Source of the DNA: Streptomyces sp. NBC_00250 | GTDB lineage: Bacteria; Actinomycetota; Actinomycetes; Streptomycetales; Streptomycetaceae | Direction: 5' to 3' | DNA length: 64,000 nt | Assembly: GCF_036192275.1 (NCBI RefSeq) | Contig: NZ_CP108088.1 | Span: forward strand, 2,108,001 to 2,172,000 | In this document: piece after piece, positions 44,045-53,733 of the stretch | Position numbering within the stretch: position 1 is the stretch's first letter | Layout: the number at the start of each line of letters is the position of its first letter | The notes under the pieces: model-generated | Seen by the model: the letters and a program-made list of their open reading frames with translations, nothing else | Database searches by the model: none | Told to the model about the DNA's origin: nothing | Made by a program: the position numbers and the translations under genes

Positions 44045-46845
44045 GCTTCCGACTGCACGTCAACGACCGTCCCCACGAGGAGACTCCGCGTGCCGGCCAG
44101 TGCCTGCGCACCTATCTGCGCGAGCGCGGCTGGTTCGGGGTGAAGAAGGGCTGCGACGCCGGGGACTGCGGCGCCTGCACCGTCCATGTCGACGGCGAAC
44201 CGGTCCACAGCTGCCTCTATCCGGCGGTGCGGGCGGACGGGCGCAGCGTCACCACCGTCGAGGGTCTCGCCTCGCCGGACGGCGAACTCCACCCCGTACA
44301 GCGGAAGTTCCTCGATGCCCAGGGCTACCAGTGCGGCTTCTGCACGGCCGGATTCCTCATGACCACCGCCGCCCTGGAAGCCGAGCGGGGCTGCGCGCAC
44401 GACGACGGCAAGCTGGACGATCTGCCCCGCGCCTTCAAGGGCAACATCTGCCGCTGCACGGGCTATCGGGCGATCGAGGACGCCGTCAAGGGCGTCCGGC
44501 ACACCGAACGCCCCTGCGCCGGCAAGGCGGTCGGCCGGAACGTCGGCGCGCCGGCCGGGCCGGAGGTCGTCACGGGACGCGCCCGCTACACCTTCGACGT
44601 CGAGGTCCCCGGGCTGCTCCACATGAAGCTGCTGCGCTCCCCGCACCCGCACGCCCGGATCCTCGCGATCGACACCTCCGCCGCGCTCCGGGTCCCCGGG
44701 GTGCATGCCGTACTCACCCATGAGGACGCGCCCGCGACGCTGTACTCCAGCGCCCGCCACGAGCATCCCACCGAGGACCCCGACGACACCCGGGTCCTGG
44801 ACAGTGTCGTCCGGTACGTGGGGCAGCGGGTCGCGGCCGTCGTCGCCGACAGCGAGCAGGCGGCCGAGGAGGGCTGCCGCCGGATCGAGGTGACGTACGA
44901 GCGACTGCCGCACGTGATCGACCCCGAGGAGGCCATGCGCCCCGGAGCGCCGGCGCTCCACGGCGACAAGGGTCCGGAGGCGCGGATCGCCCGCGCGGCG
45001 GACAACGTGGCAGGTGAGGTGCACGGTGAGATCGGGGACGTCGAGCGGGGTTTCGCCGAGGCGGCCGTCGTCGTCGAGGACACCTTCCGCACCCAGCGGG
45101 TGCAGCACGCGAGTCTCGAAACCCACGGCTGCGTCGCGTACTTCGAGCCGAAGGAGGACGGTACGGGCGAGCGGCTCACCGTGCGCTCCTCGACACAGAC
45201 GCCGTTCCTGACCCGGCGTGCGCTGTGCGCGCTGTACGGCCTGCCGGAGGACGAGGTCCGGGTGGTCGCGGGGCGCGTCGGCGGCGGCTTCGGCGGCAAG
45301 CAGGAGATGCTCACCGAGGACATCGTGACGCTGGCGGCGCTGAAGCTGCGGCGGCCCGTGAAGCTGGAGTACACCCGGGCCGAGCAGTTCTACGGGGCGA
45401 CCACCCGCCATCCGTTCACCATCGGCATCAAGGTCGGCGCCCGCGCCGACGGGACCCTGACCGCCGTGCAGATGCGGGTGGTGTCGAACACCGGCGCGTA
45501 CGGCAACCACGGTCCGGCCGTCATGTTCCACAGCGTCGGCGAGTCCTTCGCGGTCTACCGCGCCCCGCACAAGAAGGTCGACGCCTGGTCGGTGTACACC
45601 AACGCCGTCCCGGCGGGCGCCTTCCGCGGCTACGGCCTGGGCCAGGTCACCTTCGCCGTGGAGTCCGTCATGGACGAACTGGCCCGCCGCCTCGGCATGG
45701 ACCCGCTCGTGCTCCGCGAGAAGAACATCATCGGCCCCGGCGAGGCCATGCACAGCCCCATCGGCGAGGAGGAGGACCTCCACATCGCCTCGTACGGCCT
45801 GGACCAGTGCCTCTCGGTCGTCCGTACGGCCATCGCCGAGGACACGAGCGAGCGGGACGTGCCCGAGGGCTGGCTCACCGGGCAGGGGACGGCGATGGCG
45901 ATGATCGCCACCGGCCCGCCCGGCGGCCACTACGCCGACGCCCGTGTCTCGCTCCTGGAGGACGGGACGTACGACGTCGCCGTCGGCACCGCCGAGTTCG
46001 GCAACGGCACCACCACCGTCCACCAGCAGATCACCGCCGGCGCCCTGCACACCACCGGCGACCGGGTCACGATCCGTCAGTCCGACACCGACGTCGTACG
46101 CCACGACACCGGCGCGTTCGGCTCCGCGGGCACCGTCGTGGCGGGCAAGGCCGTCCTCCTGGCCGCCCAGTCGCTCGCCGAGCGGCTGCGCACCCTCGCC
46201 GCCCGCCACACCGGTGTCGCCCGCCATCTGTGCGTGCTCGACGCCGAGGCCGTGGACTGCGCAGGCCGTACGGTGGCCCTCAAGGAGCTGTACGAGGCGG
46301 GGCACGCGAGCGGCGCGGCGGAGGAGCTGCGGGCCGACGGGCACTGGGGCGGGTCCCCGCGCTCGGTCGCGTTCAACGCGCAGTGGTTCCGGCTCGCCGT
46401 CGACCCGGACACCGGGGAGATCCGTATCCTCCGCAGCGTCCACGCGGCCGACGCCGGCAAGGTCATGAACCCCATGCAGTGCCGGGGTCAGGTCGAGGGC
46501 GGCGTCGCCCAGGCCCTCGGAGCCACCCTCTTCGAGACGGTCCGGCTCGACGAGCGCGGCGAGGTCACCACGGCCGCGTTCCGCCGCTACCGCCTCCCCC
46601 AGTACGCCGATGTGCCCCGCACCGAGGTGCACTTCACGGAGACGGCCGACGCGATCGGACCGCTGGGCGCCAAGTCGATGAGCGAGAGCCCGTTCAACCC
46701 GGTGGGCCCCGCCTTCGCGAACGCGCTCCGCGACGCGACCGGCATCCGCTTCACGGAGCTTCCCGTGACCCGGGACCGGGTGTGGCTGGCGCTCGAACAG
46801 GCGCGTGCGGCCGCGGGTGGCGACCGGCCACGCGTTGGGCGTTGA
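44041..46845 (+). CDS. Fused 2Fe-2S and molybdopterin subunit of xanthine-dehydrogenase-like enzyme
   Basis: A 934-residue polypeptide that joins two subunits usually separate. Residues 1-165: plant-type 2Fe-2S (Cys38, Cys43, Cys46, Cys58) and helical 2Fe-2S (Cys98, Cys101, Cys137, Cys139). Residues about 170-930: molybdenum cofactor domains, with GRVGGGFGGKQEM at about 411 and a Glu in AKSMSESPFNPVG near 884 at the position of the catalytic Glu. The family oxidises purines, aldehydes or N-heterocycles. No XdhC chaperone gene is adjacent. Confidence 0.92.
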   Translation: MSFRLHVNDRPHEETPRAGQCLRTYLRERGWFGVKKGCDAGDCGACTVHVDGEPVHSCLYPAVRADGRSVTTVEGLASPDGELHPVQRKFLDAQGYQCGFCTAGFLMTTAALEAERGCAHDDGKLDDLPRAFKGNICRCTGYRAIEDAVKGVRHTERPCAGKAVGRNVGAPAGPEVVTGRARYTFDVEVPGLLHMKLLRSPHPHARILAIDTSAALRVPGVHAVLTHEDAPATLYSSARHEHPTEDPDDTRVLDSVVRYVGQRVAAVVADSEQAAEEGCRRIEVTYERLPHVIDPEEAMRPGAPALHGDKGPEARIARAADNVAGEVHGEIGDVERGFAEAAVVVEDTFRTQRVQHASLETHGCVAYFEPKEDGTGERLTVRSSTQTPFLTRRALCALYGLPEDEVRVVAGRVGGGFGGKQEMLTEDIVTLAALKLRRPVKLEYTRAEQFYGATTRHPFTIGIKVGARADGTLTAVQMRVVSNTGAYGNHGPAVMFHSVGESFAVYRAPHKKVDAWSVYTNAVPAGAFRGYGLGQVTFAVESVMDELARRLGMDPLVLREKNIIGPGEAMHSPIGEEEDLHIASYGLDQCLSVVRTAIAEDTSERDVPEGWLTGQGTAMAMIATGPPGGHYADARVSLLEDGTYDVAVGTAEFGNGTTTVHQQITAGALHTTGDRVTIRQSDTDVVRHDTGAFGSAGTVVAGKAVLLAAQSLAERLRTLAARHTGVARHLCVLDAEAVDCAGRTVALKELYEAGHASGAAEELRADGHWGGSPRSVAFNAQWFRLAVDPDTGEIRILRSVHAADAGKVMNPMQCRGQVEGGVAQALGATLFETVRLDERGEVTTAAFRRYRLPQYADVPRTEVHFTETADAIGPLGAKSMSESPFNPVGPAFANALRDATGIRFTELPVTRDRVWLALEQARAAAGGDRPRVGR

Positions 46846-47000
46846 ACCCGGAGGATGCGATCGGAACACTCGTAGAAAGCTCACAATCGCGGACCGGAGA
46901 GTGGGATTCGCCTGGCACGCACGGTTCCCCGCGCCGGCGGTCGGGTATCACTGGGCGCAGTCGCCGCACCGACCGCCCGGCCGTCCGAAGGGGATCTCCG

Positions 47001-47489
47001 ATGAGTCGACCCAGCGCTCCGCCCGCCCCGCCCGTGTCCCGCGCGGGTGAGTTCACGCTGTGGGGGGAGGTGGCACGGCCGTCGCGCCTGACCGTCGCCG
47101 ACCTCCGGACGGGCTGGGAACAGCACCGGGCCGAGGTCGTCTTCGACTGCGCGACCGCCGGGCCGCAGCACCACACCTTCGAGGGGCCCCTGCTCCGCGA
47201 GGTGCTCGGCCGCGTCCGGCCGGACTTCGACTCCGCCCGGCGCAAGGAGCGTTCGCGGTTCCTGCTCGCCGTGAGCGGGGGCGACGGGCACCACACGGTC
47301 CTGTCGTGGGCGGAGATCGATGCCGACTTCGGCAACGCTCCCGTCCTGCTCGCGACCCGCATGGACGACACGGACCTCGAAGCGGCCGGCACGCAGCTCG
47401 TCGTCCCCTCCGATCGCTGCGGCGCCCGGTACGTGAGCGCGGTGACCGGGATCTGGATCGGGACCTGCCGGGTGCCGGTGTCGGTCTGA
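47001..47489 (+). CDS. Molybdopterin-dependent oxidoreductase domain protein
   Basis: A 162-residue protein resembling the oxidoreductase molybdopterin-binding domain (PF00174; sulfite oxidase fold). TLWGEVARPSRLTVADLR starts the domain, and VVFDCATAGPQHH holds a Cys where sulfite oxidases have the Mo ligand. It is much shorter than sulfite oxidase. ATG 47001 follows AAGGGGA. It lies 155 nt after the xanthine-dehydrogenase genes and may share their cofactor supply. Confidence 0.75.
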   Translation: MSRPSAPPAPPVSRAGEFTLWGEVARPSRLTVADLRTGWEQHRAEVVFDCATAGPQHHTFEGPLLREVLGRVRPDFDSARRKERSRFLLAVSGGDGHHTVLSWAEIDADFGNAPVLLATRMDDTDLEAAGTQLVVPSDRCGARYVSAVTGIWIGTCRVPVSV

Positions 47490-47548
47490 CCTTCTGCCAC
47501 CGGCTCCGCGTGCCGGTCTGACCTTGTGCCGCCGGCTCCGCGTGCCGC

Positions 47549-48595
47549 TCAGTCGGGGAGGCCGACCGCGCGTTCGCCGTTGCGGCGCTGTTGGACGACG
47601 ACCGCGACGACGAGCAGGACGCCTTGGGCGACGTTCTGCCAGAAGGAGTTGATGCCCTGGACGGTCAGCCCGTTCTCCAGACAGCCCAGGAGGGCCACGG
47701 CGAGGAGGGTGCCCCCGATACCGCCCTTGCCGCCGCGCAGCGCGCAGCCGCCGAGGGCCGCCGCCGTGATGGCCTTGAGTTCGAGGCCCTCGCTGCCCGA
47801 GGTGGGCTGCCCGGAGCCAGTGCGGGCGGTGAGCAGGATGCCGGCGACGGCCGCGACGATGCCGATCAGGGCGTACACCGCGATCAGATACCGGTTGATC
47901 CGGATCCCGGCGAGGCGGGCGGCGGTGTCGTTGCCGCCGATGGCGTAGATGTTGCGGCCGATGTCGGTGTACGTGAGGAGGACGTGCACGACGACGGCGA
48001 CGACCGCCAGGATCCAGACCATCACCGGAAGCCCGGCGATGCTGCCCCGGCCGAGGAACACGAACCAGTCGTCGTCGAGGACGTACCCCTGGGCGCGTCC
48101 GTCGGAGAGCAGTTGTGCCAGGCCCTTGTACGCGGCGAGGCCCGCGAGCGTGGCGATGGTCGGGTTGACGCGGCCGTGGACGATGACGAGTCCGTTGAGG
48201 ACACCGACCAGGACGCCCACGCCGAGGGCGGCCGCCATGCCGACCACGGCGTTCGATCCGGTGCCGGTGAAGACCATGGCGCTGACGACGGAGGCGACAC
48301 CGACCTGGGAGCCGACGGAGATGTCGAGCCCGCCGCAGATGACGACGACCGTCTGCACGACGGCGAGGAGACCGGTGATGGTGGCCGCCTCGGCGATCAC
48401 CCGCATGTTGGTGAGGCTGAGGAAGTTCTCGTTCAGGGCGCCGAAGAGGATGACGACGAGGACCAGCGCCCCGATGAGACCGAGGTTCTGACCGCCCACC
48501 CGGGCGAGGACCCCGCCCACGGCGGCCGGTCCGGGGCCCTTTCCCGGGCCCCGGGAGTCGGCCGTCGGGCGGGGGTCGGTGGTGAGGGAGGACAT
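47549..48595 (-). CDS. Sugar ABC transporter permease (AraH/RbsC-like)
   Basis: A 348-residue membrane protein with about nine helices of the branched ABC-2 sugar group (BPD_transp_2). Typical GGIDISVGSQVGVASVVSAM segment near 95 and the KAITAAALGGCALRGGKGGI loop that meets the ATPase. The ATG overlaps the ATPase stop (TGATG). Last gene of the SBP-ATPase-permease operon, for arabinose or a similar pentose. Confidence 0.92.
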   Translation of the reverse strand: MSSLTTDPRPTADSRGPGKGPGPAAVGGVLARVGGQNLGLIGALVLVVILFGALNENFLSLTNMRVIAEAATITGLLAVVQTVVVICGGLDISVGSQVGVASVVSAMVFTGTGSNAVVGMAAALGVGVLVGVLNGLVIVHGRVNPTIATLAGLAAYKGLAQLLSDGRAQGYVLDDDWFVFLGRGSIAGLPVMVWILAVVAVVVHVLLTYTDIGRNIYAIGGNDTAARLAGIRINRYLIAVYALIGIVAAVAGILLTARTGSGQPTSGSEGLELKAITAAALGGCALRGGKGGIGGTLLAVALLGCLENGLTVQGINSFWQNVAQGVLLVVAVVVQQRRNGERAVGLPD

Positions 48596-50208
48596 CAGGG
48601 GGCTCCAGGGGTGCGGGTGGGATTGGGGGCCGGGGCATCGGGGACGCCTCGCGCGCGGCCGTCGCCGGCCGGGTCGCCTGCGAGGTCGTCGGCCATCGCG
48701 AGGGCGAGGACGGCTTCCTCGGTGGCGTGGCTGTGGTCGAGTTCGCCGGTGACCCTGCCTCCCTGCATGACCACCACGCGGTCGGCGAGACCGAGGAGTT
48801 CGGGGAGTTCGGAGGAGATCACGAGGACGGCGACCCCTTCGGCGGCGAGGCTCGCGACGATCTGGTAGATCTCGGCCTTGGCGCCGACGTCGATGCCCCG
48901 GGTCGGTTCGTCGAGGATCAGGACCTTGGGTTTGCGGGCGAGCCAGCGTGCGAGGACCACCTTCTGCTGGTTGCCGCCCGAGAGGGTGCGGACCTCGTGC
49001 TCGACGGAGGGGGTACGGACCCGCAGCCGGGTGGCGTACTCCCGGGCGAGGTCGCGTTCCGCGCGCCGGCGCACGAAGCGGAGGCGGCGGATGCGGTCGA
49101 GGACCACGAGCGCGGTGTTGTCCCGGATCGACCGGTGCAGGAAGAGGGCCTGGGCCTTGCGCTCCTCCGGGGCGAGCCCGAGTCCGGCGCGGATGGCCTC
49201 CCTCGGCCGCCCGCCGCGGAGCCGTACACCGTCCACGGCGACCGTGCCCTGCCGGAGGGGCCGGTCCCCGGCGAGGGCGAGGGCGAGTTCGGAGCGTCCG
49301 GCACCGACCAGGCCCGCGAGGCCGACGACCTCCCCCGCCCGGACCTGGAGGGTGACGCCGCGGACGTCGTCGGTGGTGACGTCCCGGACGTCGAGGACGA
49401 CGTCACCGGGCCGCTGCCGTTCCCGTACGAACACGGTCGACAGGTCACGGCCGACCATCAGCCGGACGAGCGCGCGTTCATCGGTCCGCGCGGCGTCCAC
49501 CACGCCCGCGGGGCTGCCGTCCCTGAGGACCGCGATGCGGTCGGCGAGCCGGAAGATCTCCCGCATCCGGTGGGAGACGTAGACGATGGCGATGCCGTCG
49601 GCGCGGAGCCGACCGATGAGGCCGAAGAGGGCGTCCACCTCGTGCTCGGAGAGCGAGGACGTCGGCTCGTCGAAGGCGATCAGGCGTGCTGGTACCTCAC
49701 CGGTCAACGCCCGCAGGATCTCGACGAGTTGACGTTGAGCCGGGGTCAGCTGCGAGCCGAGGAGGCGCGGGTCGAGGACGTCGGAGAAGCCGAGCTCGTC
49801 CAGGTCCGCGGTGACCCGGCGGACGAGTTCACGGCGGTCGAGGAATCTGCCCCGCCGACGCGGCAGCGCCCCCGCCCAGACGTTCTCGGCCACGGTGACA
49901 TGGGGGATGATCTCGGGTTCCTGCGGGATGACCCGGACGCCGGCGGCGCGGGCGGCCGCCGGCGAGTCGAAGGTGACGGCCCGGCCTTCGAGGAGCACTC
50001 GGCCCTCGTCGGGCATGTGGTCACCCGTGAGGATCCTGAGGAGCGTCGACTTGCCCGCGCCGTTCTCCCCCATCAGGGCCGTGACGTGACCGGCGGGGAA
50101 GTCGAGGGTGACACCGCCGAGCGCCTGGACGCTGCCGAAGCGCTTGACGATGCCCTCGACAGCGAGAACCGGCGGGGCGGCGGGTGACGGGCTGCGGGCG
50201 GGAGACAT
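48595..50208 (-). CDS. Sugar ABC transporter ATPase with two nucleotide-binding domains (AraG-like)
   Basis: A 537-residue double ATPase. The first domain has Walker A GENGAGKSTLL and Walker B RLIAFDEPTSSLS; the second has the degenerate P-loop LVGAGRSELALAL and LSGGNQQKVVLARWLARKPKVLILDEPTRGIDVGAKAEIY, the normal pattern of RbsA/AraG. ATG 50208 has GAGGT upstream. Powers import by the AraF-like binding protein and AraH-like permease. Confidence 0.93.
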   Translation of the reverse strand: MSPARSPSPAAPPVLAVEGIVKRFGSVQALGGVTLDFPAGHVTALMGENGAGKSTLLRILTGDHMPDEGRVLLEGRAVTFDSPAAARAAGVRVIPQEPEIIPHVTVAENVWAGALPRRRGRFLDRRELVRRVTADLDELGFSDVLDPRLLGSQLTPAQRQLVEILRALTGEVPARLIAFDEPTSSLSEHEVDALFGLIGRLRADGIAIVYVSHRMREIFRLADRIAVLRDGSPAGVVDAARTDERALVRLMVGRDLSTVFVRERQRPGDVVLDVRDVTTDDVRGVTLQVRAGEVVGLAGLVGAGRSELALALAGDRPLRQGTVAVDGVRLRGGRPREAIRAGLGLAPEERKAQALFLHRSIRDNTALVVLDRIRRLRFVRRRAERDLAREYATRLRVRTPSVEHEVRTLSGGNQQKVVLARWLARKPKVLILDEPTRGIDVGAKAEIYQIVASLAAEGVAVLVISSELPELLGLADRVVVMQGGRVTGELDHSHATEEAVLALAMADDLAGDPAGDGRARGVPDAPAPNPTRTPGAP

Positions 50209-50501
50209 GCGGGGACCTCGCTGGGGTGGGAGGGGGTGTGTGATCGGGCGGTCGGGCGGTCGGGTGGTCGGGGGGTCCTGATGCGGGGGGGCGTCCCGGC
50301 CCGTCGGTAACGGGGGACGGGTCGGGCCGGGACGCGTCGAGGGGCGGCGGAAGGGGGCGGGGCCGCGGCGGACTCGGGTGGGCGGACTTGGACGCGACGG
50401 GCTCAGGCGGGGCGGACTCGGGCGCGGCCGACCCGGACGCGGCCGACCCGGGCGGCGCCTGGCGGAAGCGGGTGCCGGTGGGGCTCCCCGCCCGCAGCCG
50501 G
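50209..50501. other. Intergenic region between binding protein and ATPase genes
   Basis: About 290 bases of very GC-rich sequence with degenerate GGGCGG and GCGGCCGACCCGG repeats (the latter twice, near 50426 and 50441). No gene is supported. It may form structure that lowers expression of the ATPase and permease compared with the binding protein, a usual ratio in such operons. Confidence 0.45.
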
Positions 50502-51545
50502 TCAACCGCAGGTCAGGCCCGAGGACTTCCACGTACCGGCGTCGACCATCGTCGTGGGGGCGAAGCCCTCGGCCGGGAACTCCTTGCCGTTCTTGAGCTT
50601 GTCGTACATGGTCTGGACGGCGAGGGCGCCGACGTCCTTGCCGTTGATGAAGAGGGCGGCCTTCATGCCGCCGGGCTTGCCGGAGCCCCATTCCTTGCAG
50701 GCGAGGTAGGCACCGAGGCCGACGCCGATGACCCTGTCCGGACCGAGGCCCGCGTTGGTGAGGGCGGTGACGCCGCCGGCGACGTTCTCGTCGTTGCAGC
50801 CCCACACGATCCAGTTCTTCACACCGGGGTTGGCCGTCAAGGTGGCGGCGACCTTGTCCTGTGCGCCGGTGGGGGTGTTGTCGGTGGCGACGTCGATGAC
50901 CTCCACTCCGGGGACGGCCGCGTCGAAGGCGGCCCGCGCGGCCTTCACGCGGTCGCCGCACACCGTGACGTCCTGCTTCCAGGCGGAGACGATCCTGGTC
51001 GCGGACGCCTTCCATCCCGCCTTCGTGAACTCGGCGGCCGCCCGCTTGCCGACTTCGCCGCCCATCTGGGCCCCGCTGAAGCCGATGCGGGGCACGAGGT
51101 CGGCCTTGGCGCAGGCCGCCGGGTCGGGGCCGGTGGCGCAGATCTGGTCGTCGGAGGTCAGGAGGGCGACCTTGCCGTCCCGGGCGGTACGGACGACCTG
51201 GGGGCCGACGGCCGGGTCGGGGACGACGACGATCACACCGTCGGTGTTCTGGGCGATGGCGGCCTGGACCTCGCTGACGGTCTTGTTGGCGTCGTTGCCT
51301 AGGTTGACGACCTTCAGATCGACGCCGAGCTCGTCGGCCCTGGCCTTGGCCCCGGCGGCCTCGCCGACGAAGTACTCCTGGTCTCCCTGCTTCTGAAGGT
51401 ACGTCAGGGAGATCTTTCCGGTCTTGGGGGCGGCGGCCGGGTCTCCGCCGGATGCGGCCTTGCCGGACGAGCAGGCGGTGGTGAGCCCCAGGCCCACGAG
51501 GAGGGTGGCGGCCATGACGGCACGACTGCGGAAGGTACGGGACAT
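50502..51545 (-). CDS. Sugar-binding lipoprotein, AraF-like
   Basis: A 347-residue ABC substrate-binding lipoprotein; lipobox LTTAC near 25. The mature protein parallels E. coli AraF: TDGVIVVVPDPAVGPQVVR, then LLTSDDQI, then VKNWIVWGCNDENVAGGVTA, then VIGVGLGAYLACKEW. The ligand is therefore probably L-arabinose or a galactose-type sugar, which suits the arabinogalactan enzymes nearby. ATG 51545 follows AAGGAGAG. First gene of the ABC operon. Confidence 0.9.
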   Translation of the reverse strand: MSRTFRSRAVMAATLLVGLGLTTACSSGKAASGGDPAAAPKTGKISLTYLQKQGDQEYFVGEAAGAKARADELGVDLKVVNLGNDANKTVSEVQAAIAQNTDGVIVVVPDPAVGPQVVRTARDGKVALLTSDDQICATGPDPAACAKADLVPRIGFSGAQMGGEVGKRAAAEFTKAGWKASATRIVSAWKQDVTVCGDRVKAARAAFDAAVPGVEVIDVATDNTPTGAQDKVAATLTANPGVKNWIVWGCNDENVAGGVTALTNAGLGPDRVIGVGLGAYLACKEWGSGKPGGMKAALFINGKDVGALAVQTMYDKLKNGKEFPAEGFAPTTMVDAGTWKSSGLTCG

Positions 51546-51711
51546 CTGCGGGACTCTCCTTGGTGCCGGCCGCGTACGGGTACGGGCCGGCCCGACGCGG
51601 GGACGGATCGGATGGCGCGGAGGTGAGGGGGCGGCGCGGAGGTGATGAAGGGAGTGGCGAGGCGCCGACGAGGAGGGGCGACCACGGGTCGCCAAACACT
51701 CAAAACTCAAC

Positions 51712-51725
51712 ACGTTCAAACGTGA
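51712..51725. promoter_or_regulatory. Candidate operator for the AraF-like operon
   Basis: CACGTT-CA-AACGTG, a perfect 6-2-6 palindrome, in an AT-rich patch 167 nt upstream of the binding-protein start. It differs from the LacI boxes of this locus, so another regulator may bind it. Confidence 0.5.
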
Positions 51726-51814
51726 TGCGACATATGAGACCCCTCGCGAGCCTCGCCGTCAAGAGGCGGGGCCGAATTCCGCCCGTCGACCACAGCCGCA
51801 CCGCCCGGGGCTTG

Positions 51815-51850
51815 CGGTACGAGCATGTTTACGTAAACATACTCGTACCG
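51815..51850. promoter_or_regulatory. LacI-type operator upstream of GH35
   Basis: A 36-bp palindrome with one mismatched pair. The core ATGTTTACGTAAACAT (51825-51840) is perfect, and the outer arms CGGTACGAG / CTCGTACCG also pair. It is centred 60 nt before the GH35 start. It is the strongest of four related boxes in the window (others at 59781, 59881, 62611). Confidence 0.85.
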
Positions 51851-51891
51851 CGACACCGCGCACCGCACCCGAACACAGGAGCCGCCCCCTC

Positions 51892-53646
51892 ATGCCCGTT
51901 CTCCAGACAGACAAGGCCGGTTTCCTGCTCGACGGCCGCCCCTTCCGGCTTCTGTCCGGCGGGCTGCACTACTTCCGGGTCCACCCCGAGCAGTGGGCCG
52001 ACCGGCTGCGCAAGGCCCGGCTCATGGGCCTCAATACCGTCGAGACCTACGTCCCCTGGAACCTCCACCAGCCACGACCCGACACCTTCCGCCTCGACGG
52101 CGGCCTCGACCTGCCGCACTTCCTCGAACTCGCCGCCGCCGAGGGGCTGCACGTCCTACTCCGGCCCGGCCCGTACATCTGCGCCGAATGGGAGGGCGGC
52201 GGCCTGCCGTCCTGGCTGCTCGCCGAACCGGACATACGCCTGCGCTCCCGCGACCCCCGGTTCCTGGCTGCCGTCGACGACTACCTCGGGCGTCTGCTCA
52301 CCCCCCTCCGGCCGTACCTCGCCTCACAGGGCGGTCCGGTGCTCGCCGTACAGGTGGAGAACGAGTACGGGGCGTACGGCGACGACACGGCGTATCTGGA
52401 ACACCTCGCCGACTCCCTGCGCCGCTGCGGGGTCGACGTCCCCCTCTTCACCTGCGACCAGCCGGTGGACCTGGAGCGCGGCGCGCTGCCCGGCGTCCTC
52501 GCCACCGCCAACTTCGGCAGCCGCTCGGCCCACCAGCTCGCCGCGCTGCGCGCCCAGCGGCCCGAAGGTCCGCTGATGACATCGGAGTTCTGGATCGGCT
52601 GGTTCGACCGCTGGGGCTCGCACCACGTGGTCCGGGACACCGACGCGGCCGCCCGGGAACTGGACGAACTCCTCGCGTCCGGCGCGTCGGTCAACTTCTA
52701 CATGTTCCACGGCGGCACCAACTTCGGCTTCACCAACGGCGCCAACGACAAGGGCACGTACCGCCCCACCGTCACGTCCTACGACTACGACGCACCGCTC
52801 GACGAGGCCGGCGACCCGACGGCGAAGTACACGGCGTTCCGTGACGTCATCGCCAAGTACGCGCCCGTCCCGAGCGGGCCCACACCGGCCCCCGGCCCCA
52901 AACTCGCCTTGCCCGCCCTTGCATTGACGGAGAGCGCCGAGCTGCTGCCGAACGCGGCCGCGCTCGCCCCGACGGCCGTGGAGTCGCGCCGACCGCTCAC
53001 GATGGAGGAGCTGGAGCAGGACTTCGGCTTCGTCCTCTACGAGACCGTTCTGCCCGTCAGGGGCCCGGCACTCCTTGAGATCGAGCAGGTCCGCGACCGC
53101 GCCCAGGTGTTCGTCGACGGCTCGCCGGTGGGTGTCCTGGAGCGCGAACAGCACGAGCACGCACTGGCGTTCACCGTGCCCCGGGCGGGCAGCGTCCTCA
53201 CGGTACTCGTCGAGAACCAGGGCCGGGTGAACTACGGCGAGGGCATCCACGACCGCAAGGGCCTGCCCGGGAAGGTGCTCCTCGACGGGGTCGAACTCGC
53301 GGGCTGGACCAACCGCCCCCTCCCCCTGCCCGGCCCGGACGGCATCCCCTTCGCCCCGACCACGACGACACCCGTCGGACCGGCCTTCCACCGGGGCCGC
53401 TTCGAGGTGGACGAGACCGCCGACACCTTCCTCCACCTCGACGGCTGGACCAAGGGCAACGCCTGGATCAACGGCTTCCCGCTCGGCCGCTACTGGTCCC
53501 GCGGCCCGCAGCGCTCCCTGTACGTCCCCGCCCCGGCGCTGCGCTCCGGCACGAACGAGCTCGTCGTCCTCGAACTCCACGCCGCCCACCGGGCGCGTAC
53601 GGTCACGTTCCGCGCGGCGCCGGACCTCGGGCCGACGGAGGAGTAG
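51892..53646 (+). CDS. GH35 beta-galactosidase, cytoplasmic
   Basis: A 584-residue GH35 enzyme that removes terminal beta-galactose. Catalytic acid/base Glu lies in VQVENEYGAYG and the nucleophile Glu in MTSEFWIGWFDRWG. GGTNFGFTNGAN closes the barrel. C-terminal beta-sandwich domains (jelly rolls) follow. No signal peptide, so it acts on imported galacto-oligosaccharides. ATG 51892 follows a GGAG-like site. Governed by the LacI box upstream. Confidence 0.93.
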   Translation: MPVLQTDKAGFLLDGRPFRLLSGGLHYFRVHPEQWADRLRKARLMGLNTVETYVPWNLHQPRPDTFRLDGGLDLPHFLELAAAEGLHVLLRPGPYICAEWEGGGLPSWLLAEPDIRLRSRDPRFLAAVDDYLGRLLTPLRPYLASQGGPVLAVQVENEYGAYGDDTAYLEHLADSLRRCGVDVPLFTCDQPVDLERGALPGVLATANFGSRSAHQLAALRAQRPEGPLMTSEFWIGWFDRWGSHHVVRDTDAAARELDELLASGASVNFYMFHGGTNFGFTNGANDKGTYRPTVTSYDYDAPLDEAGDPTAKYTAFRDVIAKYAPVPSGPTPAPGPKLALPALALTESAELLPNAAALAPTAVESRRPLTMEELEQDFGFVLYETVLPVRGPALLEIEQVRDRAQVFVDGSPVGVLEREQHEHALAFTVPRAGSVLTVLVENQGRVNYGEGIHDRKGLPGKVLLDGVELAGWTNRPLPLPGPDGIPFAPTTTTPVGPAFHRGRFEVDETADTFLHLDGWTKGNAWINGFPLGRYWSRGPQRSLYVPAPALRSGTNELVVLELHAAHRARTVTFRAAPDLGPTEE

Positions 53647-53658
53647 GACTTCCGCGCC

Positions 53659-53702
53659 GGTCGGCGTACGCGTGTCGGGCCCCCGATTCCCGTACGCCGA
53701 CC
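53659..53702. terminator. Bidirectional terminator after GH35
   Basis: GGTCGGCGTACG (53659-53670) pairs with CGTACGCCGACC (53691-53702), a perfect 12-bp stem with a 20-nt loop. It lies between the convergent GH35 and HTH-MarR genes. Confidence 0.82.
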
Positions 53703-53733
53703 GAGGATCACGGCACCGCGATCCGCACGCGGT

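Noticed and set aside
43708..46884. 1058-residue minus-strand frame opposite the xanthine-dehydrogenase genes
   Set aside because: It has no domain signature, and the opposite strand holds clear 2Fe-2S and molybdenum motifs.
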